Origin: JBIOWF01 sp044868295
Lineage (GTDB): Bacteria; Actinomycetota; Actinomycetes; Streptosporangiales; Streptosporangiaceae
Direction of reading: 5' to 3'
Length of the DNA stretch: 54,174 nt
NCBI GenBank assembly: GCA_044868295.1
Contig: JBIOWF010000355.1
Location: 1-54,174 of the forward strand
The stretch's first letter is position 1, and each line of letters starts with the position of its first letter. The position numbers and the translations under genes are program-made. Shown here piece after piece: positions 25,601 to 35,058 of the stretch. A model generated the notes under the pieces. It was not told the DNA's origin and ran no database searches. It saw only the letters and a program-made list of their open reading frames with translations.

Positions 25601-27365
25601 AGGAGCTTGGCGATCTCGGGAAGATCAACGCGGCCGCCGTTGCGGTCCATGACGATCGCGAGCGCGTCGGCGGGAGAGTTGGCCCTGGTGACCGTCTTCC
25701 GTACGGCGACGACGCGCCGAGACAGGATGTGCGCCGGACGCGCCTTCTTCGTGTCGGGGTCCCACCGGTCGAGGGCATAGACGAACGCTGAGGACGGGTC
25801 GCGGCGGAACAGGCCATCTGCGGTGGGCAGCTTCTCGTCGTCGCGGACTTTCCTGCCTTCCGCCTTCGCCGCGGCGGTCGCGTCAGCGGGGGTGAACTGC
25901 TTGAACCGCGGCTTGGACACGGCGTCGTATTTGGCGGCGTAGTCCTTGTAGCGGCGGTTGAGCTCCGTCCGAAGCTCGCGCAGCCTCGGCGTGTCCGTGG
26001 CGCTGGCCTCTTCCTCGTCCAGGACTGCGGTGACGGCGTCGCGCAGCCCGAGGTAGGCGGCGAGTTGCTCCCGCTGGGCCGGGTGCACGTCGAGGGTGTG
26101 GACTTGGCCGCGGACGACGCGGGTGAACGCGCCGTCCTTGCCCACGCTGACGTAGCCGTCGTGGCTTTGGTTACGGTCAGCCAGCTTCAATCGGGCCGAG
26201 GGCTCGCCGCCGGCGGGGGGCGTGTACGTCTGCCCGTTCTCCTTCGCCTCGGCCACCAGGCCGTCGAGCGCCTCCTTCAGCGCGGGGGCTGCGTCCCGGT
26301 CACCCTTGACGATCAGCTCGGCCGCCGAGAACTGGCCGCGCCCGGTCGTCATCTCGCCGAGAATCTTTTCCGGGTGCTCGGCGAAGTACGTGTTGACGGG
26401 GATCTGGTGGCCGTTGACGTCCATCTTCTGGGCGTCCACCCACGAAGTGTCACGGGCAGGTTCGCCCTGCTCTCGCTTGCGGAAGACGAGCAGGTCGGTG
26501 ACGACATCGGTGCCTGCCGCTTTGAGGTGCGCGCCCGAGGGGAGGCGGACCGCGCCGACGAGGTCGGCCATGTCGGCCATTTCCTGGCGGGCTTTGCTGG
26601 ACTCAGAGTCCATCGTGTAGCGGGAGGTGATGACGGCGACCAGGCCGCCCGGGCGGGTCAGCGCGAGTGACTTGATGATGAAGTGGTTGTGGATCGAGTG
26701 GTCGCCCTTGTTGTGGTCCCTGTCGGTCAGGGCGATCTGCCCGAACGGGACGTTGCCGACCGCCAGATCAAACGACCCGTCCGGGACGCGGGTGTCGGCG
26801 AACGATTCGTTGCGGACCACGGCATGCGGGTACAGGACTCCCGAGATCGCAGCGGTGGTCGGGTCGAGTTCGATGCCGGTCATGTGCGCTTCGTCAGGCG
26901 CGAGCCCGATGAAGGTACCGACACCGGATCCCGGCTCCAGAACGTTGCCGCCGTCGAACCCGAGCTCCTTGACGGCATCCCATACGGCTGCGACCAGCCC
27001 GGCGTCGGTGTAGTGGGCGTTGAGGGTGTTGCGGCTCGCGGCAGCCCATTCGGCGTCGTTGAGCATCGCCCGCAGCTCGTCGCGCTCCGGGCTGAACGTT
27101 TCCCACCGCTTCAGGGCCCGCCCGTGCGCGGCCTCGTCGGGGTAGTTCTGGAGTTCGGGCCGCTGCTCGAAAATGACTGGCACGGCGCCCCAGCCGGACC
27201 ACCGCGCGAGGACCCGCTTCTCGGCGTCGGTCGCAGGCCGCTGTCCGCTCTGGATCGCTCGAAGCGTTTTGACGGCATCGACGTTGGCGCGGGCCTTGTT
27301 CCTCTCCCCAGCAGGGGCGAGGTCCTGCTGCGATGTGGGCCTGAACCGGCCCTGGGCGGCGGGTT
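16684..27365 (-). CDS. Polyvalent protein C: N6-methylase, SNF2-type helicase, barrel modules, zincin
   Basis: About 3,560 codons. In order: FRPTSQQDLAPAGE entry segment; methylase motif I VLEPGSGVGTF (near 145) and motif IV NVPFG (near 203); SNF2-like ATPase with VGAGKT (near 834), DEAHHYKN (near 1000), TGTPIANS (near 1050) and RDGRIERQG (near 1445); a WVSLTKLRESL winged-helix-like unit (near 1900) also present in A; eight G-D barrel modules; a zincin HELGHAMEE (near 3200). This matches large polyvalent/DarB-like phage proteins injected to protect entering DNA by methylation and remodelling. The frame is open upstream, but no ATG, GTG or TTG lies in frame between gene B and the conserved N-terminus. 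See the composite-frame finding. Stop coupled to the next gene. Confidence 0.85.
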
Positions 27366-27656
27366 CTAGTCCTGGTTCTCCATCCCGGGTTCGGCCGGCA
27401 GGAACACTTCCTCTGCCATCACCAGCTCGCGTGCCTGCAGCCGGGCCATGTTGAGCCTGCCCACTGTCTCCAGGAACTCCTCGTCCGGATTCCCGGCCCC
27501 GGCCATCTGCTCGGCCAGTTCCGCGATCCGCGCCTCGACTCTCTCTCCGAGCTTCGCGAAGAACTCGTCCGGGTTCTCCAGTTCCGCCAGTGCTTGGGGC
27601 CGGAACTTCGTCCAGTGCTTCCGGGCTGTCTCGCCGTACTCGTTCGTCTCGCTCAT
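27366..27656 (-). CDS. Small conserved actinobacterial protein B, embedded out of frame
   Basis: 96 aa with strong protein-like character: ARKHWTKFRPQALAEL, the DEFFAKLGERVEARIAEL helix, then FLETVGRLNMARLQARELVM. I recall this GRLNMAR-type helical family as a usual neighbour of methylase-helicase genes on actinobacterial elements; function unknown. ATG at 27656 has GAGGGAG upstream. Its codons have G or C in nearly every third position, while the overlapping giant frame has poor third bases here, so this frame is the coded one. It stops directly before the conserved start of C, whose frame is -1 relative to it. A single missing base at GGACTAG would fuse B to C. Confidence 0.8.
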   Translation of the reverse strand: MSETNEYGETARKHWTKFRPQALAELENPDEFFAKLGERVEARIAELAEQMAGAGNPDEEFLETVGRLNMARLQARELVMAEEVFLPAEPGMENQD

Positions 27657-27721
27657 TGGGGGCTCCCTCGCCTGGGCTGTCCGGCGCTCGCCCGGTCTTG
27701 GGGGCGCCCATTGTAGTACTT

Positions 27722-27752
27722 ACAGTAGCAGATCGGTCACGATTCGTGTCAA
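27722..27752 (-). promoter_or_regulatory. Possible promoter upstream of gene B
   Basis: An AT-rich pocket in GC-rich DNA: consensus TTGACA (27752-27747), 19 nt, TACTGT (27727-27722), then a leader of about 65 nt to the ATG of gene B. The spacing is 1-2 nt longer than ideal. Confidence 0.4.
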
Positions 27753-27756
27753 CGTT

Positions 27757-30700
27757 GCGGCTGTCACTGTCGCGGCGGATGACGACGTCGTTCTCCACGA
27801 ACACGGCGTTGTCCCATACGCTGGTGGTGCCCGACTCGCCGTTTTCGCCCTCCCAGGCGACGCTCCCGGACTCAAAGGTGACCTCCCGGGAGCCGCCGCG
27901 CGTTTCAACGCTGGCGACGGTGCCTCGCAGCATCACCACGCCGCCGTCCTCGGGCGGAGTGCCGCCCTTCAGGAAGTCCCGGACGTGGTCCTCCACCCGC
28001 TTGCGGAAAGAAATGTGGTCGCCCGCCTGGATGTCCATGGCCGACACCGGAACGCCACCCTCAGCAGCGGCCTCGTCGTTGAGTTCGCGCCGACGCTCGG
28101 GCGTGATCGACCGCAGGATGTTGTAGGCATCCCGCCCAGTCTGGATGGACAGCTTGCGGTTCTTTCCGTTGGCCGTGCCCCGAACTTCGCCGCGTCCCGC
28201 CGTGGACACAGCGGTGACCTGTAGAGGGTCGCTGTATTTGTCGTACCGGCCAGGGACGCGCACCGTGTCGCCCGGCCGGAGATCGAACAGGCTGACCCGC
28301 TCTTCCTCGGGCAGGTCCGCCCCTACTCGCGTGGTGTCGCTATCGGGCGTGTTCGCCCTCTCCGGGGCGTTCGGGGCGTCGACCGCGCGACGGTTGGCCC
28401 GCTCAAGCATCGTCGGCGCCGCCCGCCTGGCCAGCCCCGCACGCACAATCGCCTTCGCATTGCCCGCCTTAGCAGCGACGCCGGCGAACTGCTCCAGGTA
28501 GAGCTTCGCCACCTCTAGGTCGCCCGCGTTTGCCCCGTTGCCCGCGTTCGCGTCGCCGTCCAGGATGCGGCGAGCGATGTCCCGCCCAGCGGCCACCTCG
28601 GGATCGAGAGTCCTGCCCTGCCGCTCCACGGCCATGTCGACAGCGATGGCGGCCGCCGCAGCGCGAGCGTTGAGGTCGTTGCTGTCGGAAAAGTACGGGG
28701 CGGCGTCGGCCAGTACGACGGCCCCGATAGCCCACTGCCGGATGGCTGCGTCGTTGGTGACACCCGCATTCGCCGCGGCGGTAGCGTGCCGGTGGACGAG
28801 CCCGGGCAGCTTGTCGTTGCCCGCCACCATGGCGTCTGCGTCGGCGATGCCCACAGCGGCGGCGGCGTGCCGCACGTTGCCCTCGGTGATCTCACCCTCG
28901 CCAGCCCATGCCTCCTCGCTGAGCTTGGCCTGCCGCTCCTCCTGGATCGCCTTGCGCGTGCCCTCCAGGTCGGCCTTCTCACGCGCACGCTCGGGTGCGT
29001 CCCGCTCAGCCTTGAAGGCGCGGGCGTCGTCGGGGGTGTAGCGGGCAACCTCGGTATCACGGCCCTTCATGGTCATGTTGACCGTCTTGCCGTCCTGCTT
29101 GCGGACAGCGACGGTGGTTCCGCCGGCGTAGGTGTCGATGCGCTCAACCTGGCCGCCGTACACGTCCCAGCGGGGCGAGTCGATGATGTCGCCGGACTCG
29201 AGGGTTCCGGCGGAGCTCGACGTGGGCGTCTGGCCGGGAAGGGTGGCGCGCTCCCGCTGGGCGTGATTCCCCCGGTACTGCTTGTACCGGTCGAGCGCGG
29301 CCTGCGCCTCCTCCGGGGTGTTGAAGTTGACCGCCGAGCGGACCCCGTCGATCTCCCAGGCGTGGCCGAACTTGACGCCGCGCACGACCTTCCCAGGGTC
29401 AGCCGTGGGTGTACTGGGCTGGTCTTCCCTCGTGCTGGGAGACGGGGTCGAGTCCTGACGGCCAGGACGGAGCGCACCCGGGTCGGAGCGACGCAGCGCC
29501 TCCAACTCTGCGACGGCCTTACTGATGGCACGATCGATCTCGGCCTTGCCCTCGAGGCTCTCGTGCCGCTGGTTACTTAACCCCCGCACCTCCGATAGCA
29601 GCCGCACGGCACTGAGCCGCCCACCTGCGAAACGGTCAAGGATGTCGGCCAGCTTGTCCAGATCCGGGCCAGGGTCGCGACGCACGGTCGGCACGCCGTG
29701 CAGGGTGGCCGCAAGCTGACGCAGCGGCTGCGGCACGCCATCGGGGACGGCCGGCTGCGGCGTGTCGGGGGCGTCGAGGTTGGCGATGGCCACGTCCAAG
29801 GCGGCGCGCGCCTTGCCCCCGTCGGGTAGCCGGTCACGGATGGCCTTGACCCGATTCAGCGCCTCCTGGGTAGTCGTACGGCCTGCCACGGCATCGGTGG
29901 CGATCATCCCTAGGGCGTTGGCCAGGGGTTCGCCGTCCACGTCCAGGTGCGCCTCGTCGCCCAAGGCGAGGGCAGCCTGCCCGATCTGCCCGTCGCCGTG
30001 GTAGACGATCTCCCCGCTGTCAGCAGACGCGCCGCCCCACTCATTTCGACGCAGAGGCTTGTCGGATCGCTTCGTGATCGGGGCGCCTGCCTCGGAAGGT
30101 GTGGGCGGCTGCTGGTCGTTCTCGTGGGCGGTGAACATGTCCTCCGTGCCGGCGGCTTCCGTGCCGACGTCGGAGAACAATCCGCCCTGTGGGGCGGCCT
30201 GCGGCTGCCCCTGCCCGCGCGCGGGCCGTTTGGCGTCTGCGCGGCCTCCCTTGTGGATCGCATGGTCCTCATCGAGCGGCCAGTTGAGCCCGTCGCCCTT
30301 CAGCGCGCCGCCCCCGCCCGGGGACTGCCATTGAGCGCCGTCCGGGCGGAGCCGTACCGTGTGGCCGCCGAACATCTCGTCGTCGACCGCCTCGACCACA
30401 CCGCGGACGGTGATGACCGTGCCGGGCTTGGGCGGGTTCTTCGCGCCGGGCGTATCGAACCGGGCGGCGTTGGCCGCGGTAACGGGGATGTCGAACGTGA
30501 CGCGGTCGCCCGGGGTGATGTCGCCGGGCACAACGGTTTCGGGGGTCGCCGGGACGGGCTTGCCGGTCTTCGACGCGTCGCTGGCGGCTGCGGGCTTGCC
30601 AGGCTGTGGCGCGGGCTTCGCTCCCGGGCGCACCCCTTCAATCATCAGCAGGTGCTTGTCCTGGTCACCGAGCCGCACCGCTGCCGCGCGGTCTTCCCGG

Positions 30701-31635
30701 GTGAGCGCCGCTTGGTCGTTTTCGGGCGCGATGTTCACGTCTGGCATGCGGTTCATCTGCCGGAGCGCCTCATCCACCTCCGCGCGCGGCAGGTCACTGA
30801 GGGATTCACGCAGCTTCGTGAGGCTCACCCACGAGGCGTCACCCCACGCGTCCGGCTCGGCTAGTTGTGCGTAGGCGTCGCGGATCCGCGACTCCACGTC
30901 CTGCGCCCCTGCAGGGACCGCAGTCGCGGGGGCCGCAGGCGTAGAGCGAGCATCGGGGGCGGGGGGAGCCGGGTTGTTGAACTCGTCGTCGTCGGCGGCG
31001 AGAATCTCAGCCTGGATGTCCTTGACGAGCTGTTTCGCGGCCGGGTCATCGCCCTTGCGTGTCGCCTCGATCAGCGCCTGCAGCTTCTCGGCAGGGATCA
31101 GGCGGGCGACGCCGTCGCCCTCGGTGTAGATGTCGCCGACCTCGGCCAAGCTGACCACGTGGTCGCCGTTGGCCCGCTGCTTGACCTTCTCGACGACGCC
31201 GACACGGCTGGTCCTGCCGCCCTCCAAGTTGCGGCCGTGAATGAGCACAGCCTGTCCGGCCTTGAGGTCCTTGACCGGGATGCGAGTGTCGCCGGTCGCG
31301 GCGAATTCCGTCGCATCCGCGTCGGGCTTCTCGACCGGCATCGCCTTCGGCTTCGCGCCGAACGCCGCCCCACTCGGCTTGGACCCGTCCGGGCGCTGCT
31401 CGACCGTCAGGTAGTTGCGGTGGATCCGCTGAACCGAACCGTCCTTCATGCGGACCTGGAGGAAGCCGCCGCCGATGTTCTTCTCGACAGTGCCGGTACG
31501 ACCGCCCCAGATCTGGACCTCGGCGCCGGTCTCGATGAACCGGCCCTTCTGGTCACGGGGGTGCACGTCGGAATCGAACCTTCCGCGTCCGACGATGCGC
31601 CGCGCCGCCTTGGTCTCCCACCCGTGTCCGGTCAA
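27757..31635 (-). CDS. Polyvalent protein A with barrel modules and winged-helix-like unit
   Basis: About 1,290 codons from TTG at 31635 (GTG at 31566 behind GGAAGG is an alternative). Begins with HPRDQKGRFIETGAEVQIWG, a start typical of phage polyvalent proteins. Five barrel modules of the type LxxGDxV (LKAGQAVLIHG, ITPGDRVTFDI, LESGDIID, LRPGDTVRVPG, IQAGDHISFRK) are spread over it. A WVSLTKLRESLSDLPRAEVD unit near residues 260-330 recurs in C. No enzyme motif is visible. Good third-base usage stops near 27757, and no in-frame stop codon follows; the frame simply runs on under gene B into C. Follows the portal gene and starts behind late promoter i. Confidence 0.7.
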
Positions 31636-31672
31636 CCCAGCCCCCGTAAGCCCGTGCGTGATGTGCGGGTGC

Positions 31673-31699
31673 AGGGTGCCGAGATCGCGGGTTAACGTC
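31673..31699 (-). promoter_or_regulatory. Late-type bipartite promoter, site i (polyvalent genes)
   Basis: Leftward GACGTTA (31699-31693), 14 nt, CACCCT (31678-31673). Includes the TAA stop of the portal gene. A leader of about 37 nt leads to TTG at 31635. Confidence 0.6.
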
Positions 31700-34007
31700 G
31701 CGCCGGGCTGGTACGGCCGGAGCTGCGCGAGATCATCCACGTCAGGCGGCACCGGCAGAACGCGGTCTCTTCGATGGGCCCGTCGAGGTCGCCCGGCCAG
31801 CGCAGCCGAGCGCCGCCGACCTGGAACGGGTCGCCGTCGACGCGGGTCTGCCCGTCTGCGTCGCGGTGGGTGAGCCTGGTCGCGGCGTCGTCTCGTGCCC
31901 GCCACGTCGCGGACACCAGCCCACCGGGCCCGGCGATGACGCGGGCGGCGGCGGCCTGTGCGGCGTGCACGAGGTGCGTGACGACCTGCACGGCGGCCCG
32001 CTTCGACCAGGCTTGCAGCGGCGGGAGTTGGGCGCGGACTTCGGCCACGATGCCTGCCATGTCCCGCCCCATGGTGTCGTCGGCCGCGATCTGCATGGCG
32101 ATCCTCCTGGCCACGCCGGCGATCTGGGAGCCGAGCCACGACGTGACATCGGCGGCCACGCTGACCGCGGCGCCCCGGAGGTCGTCGCCTGGCCCAGGCG
32201 TCTCGCCGACCGCGAGAGGGTCGGCGATGAGCGCGGCCACAGCAGCGAGCGCTGCGGCTTCCACCGCGGGTGCCAGCGTCGTCTCTGCCTCTGCCTCCCA
32301 CTGGGCCGGGTCGATGATCCGGCCGGTGTCGAGAGGCTGATCCCCGACGCGGGTATCCAGCTCGAACCCGGGCTCGGGCTCGAAATGACGGGTGCCTTTG
32401 CGCGCCTTGGGTGAGGCGACGCGGGCCGCGGTGCGTTCTATGAGACGCCGCGCGAGCTGGTCGAGCGCCGCGGCGAGTTCCTCCTCATGCGGGTCACGCT
32501 CGTCCTGCTCATCGGGTCCGTCCGGCTCCCGAATGTCTGCGGGGTTGGGCAGGGCTTTGGTTTCGATGGGGGTGCCGGCTTCGTCGAGGATGCCTTGGAG
32601 AGCGGCGAACGCCTGACTGGTGGCGGGGTCGGCCGGGTCGAACGTCGCCTGTTCACCGGCCGGTGGCTCGCCTTCCGCCGCAGGATCGGGCGCGCCAGCT
32701 TCGGCGCCGGGCCCGGCGGGCCCCTGCGGTGGTGCTTCGCCCGGCGGGGGCTCGCCTTCGGGGGTTCCCAGGCCGAGCGCCTCCATGTCTTCTTCCCGGC
32801 TGGGAATCGGCGTCTTGCCCTGGGCGATGTAGAGGGCGCGTGTCTGCGGCAGGTCGATCGGCTCGTAATCGGCGATCTCGCGGTACTCATCCGGAGAGAT
32901 CAGGCCGGCGGCGACCTCTTCGCGGGCTTCAGCGCGTTGGGCGGCTGCTGTGCGGCGCAGGACCTCCACCGTGGAAGTGTCGAACCTCGGGGTGAGACCC
33001 TTGAGCAGGGGGCCGAACCCTGTGGCGATGATCGACAGATGCGGCGGCATCGTGATCGTCCAGAAGTTGTAGAGCTCCTGCTCAGCGTTGTCCCATGTCC
33101 GGCCGCTGGCGTTCCCGAGGACGCTTTCGCCGACACCGAACGCCGTCAAGACCTCCTCTTTGGCGCGGGCGGCCATCTCCCCATACGCCATGTCACGCGG
33201 GTGCGCGGCAAGGTCAGCCACCGTCAACTTGCCGTTGAGGACCGACACCTTCCCGGCTTCCAGCGGGCCGCGCCCAAACCGTTCCTCAATCCGTGCCGCT
33301 TCGGCGGGTGACAACTTGCCTTCCACCCCGATGGCGGTGGCGGGCCGGCCGTCATTCCGTATGAAGATCACGTTGTAGAGCCGCGACAGATAGTCGAGGT
33401 CAACGGACAGGCCAGCCGCTTCGAGCGGGGTGATACCCCGGTAAGGGTCGGTGGGGTGAGGGTCACGGAACCACAGAACGTTCTTGGCCGGGATGGGAAC
33501 GCGGGTCCCATCCGAGGCGATCGTCTCGAAATGGGACAGCAGTTCCGCGCCCCGGCCGGGCACCGGGCGGGTACGGCCAGGAGGGAGCAGGTCGAGCCGG
33601 ATCGGCTCGCCGCCGTTCGACCAGGTGATCTCAACGAATGACCCAGCGGGGGAGAGCTGAACCTGGTCGGACAGCCGTTTACGGAACTGCCGGCCGGTCT
33701 CCAACGGGTTGGCCTGCCCGTCGTTAAGCAGGACGGCCAAGGGGTGGTCCTCGACGATGTCGTCGCCTTCGCCGACCTGGAAATCCAGGGTGGACTGGTG
33801 CGACGAGATCGCGCCCACGCCCTTGTACACCCACACGGTCCGCTCGTAGCCTTCGGCGACCGCGCGGTCGATCGGCCACGCGCGACGCCCGGCAGCGGAC
33901 AGGTTGTTGAACCACGCCTGCGGCGAGCTGGCGGACCAGTTGTAGTCCTTGGTCTCCAGCTCGACGCGTCCGCGCGCCAGCAGGCCGGGAAGGAATTGAC
34001 GCCCCAC
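31692..34007 (-). CDS. Portal protein fused to a MuF-type head morphogenesis domain
   Basis: 771 aa from GTG at 34007. Residues 1-420 are an HK97-type portal: YERTVWVYKGVGAISSHQST, DHPLAVLLNDGQANPLETGR, LWFRDPHPTDPYRGITPLEA, FIRNDGRPATAIGVEGKLSP, FGVGESVLGNASGRTWDNAE. A Pro/Glu/Gly linker (430-490) leads to a C-terminal Mu F/SPP1 gp7 domain ending in WRARDDAATRLTHRDADGQT, GDPFQVGGARLRWPG and CRCRLTW. The portal forms the DNA gate; the MuF part is an internal minor head protein, here in one chain. Fusions of this kind are known in actinophages. The TAA stop lies within the late-promoter element of site i. Confidence 0.93.
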   Translation of the reverse strand: MGRQFLPGLLARGRVELETKDYNWSASSPQAWFNNLSAAGRRAWPIDRAVAEGYERTVWVYKGVGAISSHQSTLDFQVGEGDDIVEDHPLAVLLNDGQANPLETGRQFRKRLSDQVQLSPAGSFVEITWSNGGEPIRLDLLPPGRTRPVPGRGAELLSHFETIASDGTRVPIPAKNVLWFRDPHPTDPYRGITPLEAAGLSVDLDYLSRLYNVIFIRNDGRPATAIGVEGKLSPAEAARIEERFGRGPLEAGKVSVLNGKLTVADLAAHPRDMAYGEMAARAKEEVLTAFGVGESVLGNASGRTWDNAEQELYNFWTITMPPHLSIIATGFGPLLKGLTPRFDTSTVEVLRRTAAAQRAEAREEVAAGLISPDEYREIADYEPIDLPQTRALYIAQGKTPIPSREEDMEALGLGTPEGEPPPGEAPPQGPAGPGAEAGAPDPAAEGEPPAGEQATFDPADPATSQAFAALQGILDEAGTPIETKALPNPADIREPDGPDEQDERDPHEEELAAALDQLARRLIERTAARVASPKARKGTRHFEPEPGFELDTRVGDQPLDTGRIIDPAQWEAEAETTLAPAVEAAALAAVAALIADPLAVGETPGPGDDLRGAAVSVAADVTSWLGSQIAGVARRIAMQIAADDTMGRDMAGIVAEVRAQLPPLQAWSKRAAVQVVTHLVHAAQAAAARVIAGPGGLVSATWRARDDAATRLTHRDADGQTRVDGDPFQVGGARLRWPGDLDGPIEETAFCRCRLTWMISRSSGRTSPARR

Positions 34008-34024
34008 GAACCTCGCCCCCGCTC

Positions 34025-34252
34025 TTACTGGCCGCTGCCGGACGCGACGAACCATCCGACGGCGATCAGGTAGGCGCCGGCGAGGAACAAGGCCGATTCA
34101 GGGCGCCAGATCGCGGCGGCGCCGAGCGTGCACGCCGCTCCGGTCAGCAGCAGGACGAGACCGGCCACGTCACGTCGGGCGCGTGAACTCAGCCCCGGCG
34201 GGTACGCGCCGGGCTGCTCGCCGAGCTCGTTCGAGTCGTCGTAGTACACCAA
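34025..34252 (-). CDS. Small two-pass membrane protein
   Basis: About 75 aa starting TTG GTG at 34252. A hydrophilic start (VYYDDSNELGEQPGAYPPGL) precedes two membrane segments (VAGLVLLLTGAACTLGAAAI and ALFLAGAYLIAVGWFVAS). It ends 17 nt before the portal start, so it shares the transcript from site j. Function unknown; membrane proteins beside portal genes are sometimes envelope-acting accessories. Confidence 0.65.
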   Translation of the reverse strand: MVYYDDSNELGEQPGAYPPGLSSRARRDVAGLVLLLTGAACTLGAAAIWRPESALFLAGAYLIAVGWFVASGSGQ

Positions 34253-34270
34253 GAAGGCCCCTTCGTGCCG

Positions 34271-34304
34271 GTGCCAGCCGAAAAGGGAGGCTGGCCGCTG
34301 GCAC
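34271..34304. terminator. Hairpin in the leader of the portal operon
   Basis: Arms GTGCCAGC (34271-34278) and GCTGGCAC (34297-34304), with an inner CCAGCC/GGCTGG pairing as alternative. Lies immediately downstream of the -10 of site j on the minus strand, so it would form at the 5' end of that mRNA. It may be a leader stem rather than a terminator. Confidence 0.5.
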
Positions 34305-34329
34305 GGTAGGGGCCTGCGGGGTTTACGTC
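34303..34329 (-). promoter_or_regulatory. Late-type bipartite promoter, site j (portal operon)
   Basis: Leftward GACGTAA (34329-34323), 14 nt, TACCGT (34308-34303). The best -10 match of the set. About 50 nt of leader with a hairpin precedes the small membrane protein and portal genes. Confidence 0.7.
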
Positions 34330-34339
34330 CTGGCGGGTC

Positions 34340-34723
34340 TCAGCTGAGGCCGGCGATCCGGGACGCCTGCATGAGCGCGGGGGTCTCGCGCTGCTGGCGG
34401 GTGGCTATCTCCTCGGCCGATTTCCCGGGGGCGGCCTTGGTGCGCCAGGCTCGGTTCTTCATGCCGCCGCGTAGGTGGTCGCGCTGGGTGGGGTCGTCGT
34501 AGGCGCATGACGTCCATTGGACGTCGGCCCACGGGAGGCGGCACTTGACGCACAGCATGTCGAGCACCGGCAGGATCATGCCCTCGGTGAAGTCGGGCAG
34601 CTCGGTCATGTCGTCGGGGATCGTCAGAAACGAGGTCTGTTCGCACAAGCGCATGAGCGCGGGTGGGATCGGCTCGATGATGACTGCGATGCCCCAGACG
34701 TGTCCGGGCGGGTAGGAGACCAT
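34340..34723 (-). CDS. Unknown small protein with a possible zinc site
   Basis: 127 aa. Starts MVSYPPGHVWGIAVIIEPIP; a CVKC pair near residue 58 and a lone Cys near 71 (WTSCAYDDPTQRDHLRGG) could hold a metal. C-terminal basic tail. No family recognised. It lies between terminase and the portal operon, followed by site j. ATG at 34723 has no strong ribosome-binding site. Confidence 0.65.
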   Translation of the reverse strand: MVSYPPGHVWGIAVIIEPIPPALMRLCEQTSFLTIPDDMTELPDFTEGMILPVLDMLCVKCRLPWADVQWTSCAYDDPTQRDHLRGGMKNRAWRTKAAPGKSAEEIATRQQRETPALMQASRIAGLS

Positions 34724-34740
34724 ATGCAGGTATCACTCTC

Positions 34741-35058
34741 CCAAGAGGTGAGCGGCGCGCGCCCTACCCGTCCCCCGGCGGCCGACCCTCCCGCGCGGGC
34801 GCGCCACCCCTGCTGTCGAGCGGGGGGTTACGACGGCGGAACCCGCATTGCTTCGGCCTCAAGATGAGCGGTACACGCGATGACGTTGGGAAGCTTGGTG
34901 GGGGCCGCTGTCAGGCGGGCCCGAAACGACGCTAGCGATCACCACATGTCGCGTAAATACCGTCATGCCGGGCTGTTTTGCACGACCCGAAAAACCTTTG
35001 TCCGTAACGATTCGGCTACCGGCGTAAACCACCCCTTGTGATCGGGTAAGGAGCATGT
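34741..35058. other. Gene-free stretch between terminase and the 127-aa gene
   Basis: No convincing gene. It holds a GC-rich half with GCGCGC tracts and an unusually AT-rich half (34930-35050). A weak relative of the regulatory palindrome lies at 34928-34955: GACGCTA, 14 nt, TCGCGTA. Position beside terminase makes a packaging recognition site conceivable, but nothing in the sequence proves it. Confidence 0.4.

Noticed and set aside
27300..27400. Classical X-XXY-YYZ slippery site for a programmed -1 shift from B into C
   Set aside because: I looked along the end of B and found no convincing heptamer such as a run of three plus three identical pairs; a missing base is simpler.
31560..31640. 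tRNA-like GGTTCGATTCC on the minus strand near the start of gene A
   Set aside because: No acceptor or anticodon stem can be formed around it; it lies in coding sequence.
34859..35056. 65-codon leftward frame after the terminase gene
   Set aside because: AT-rich third bases, no ribosome-binding site, no protein-like pattern; the stretch is better read as non-coding.
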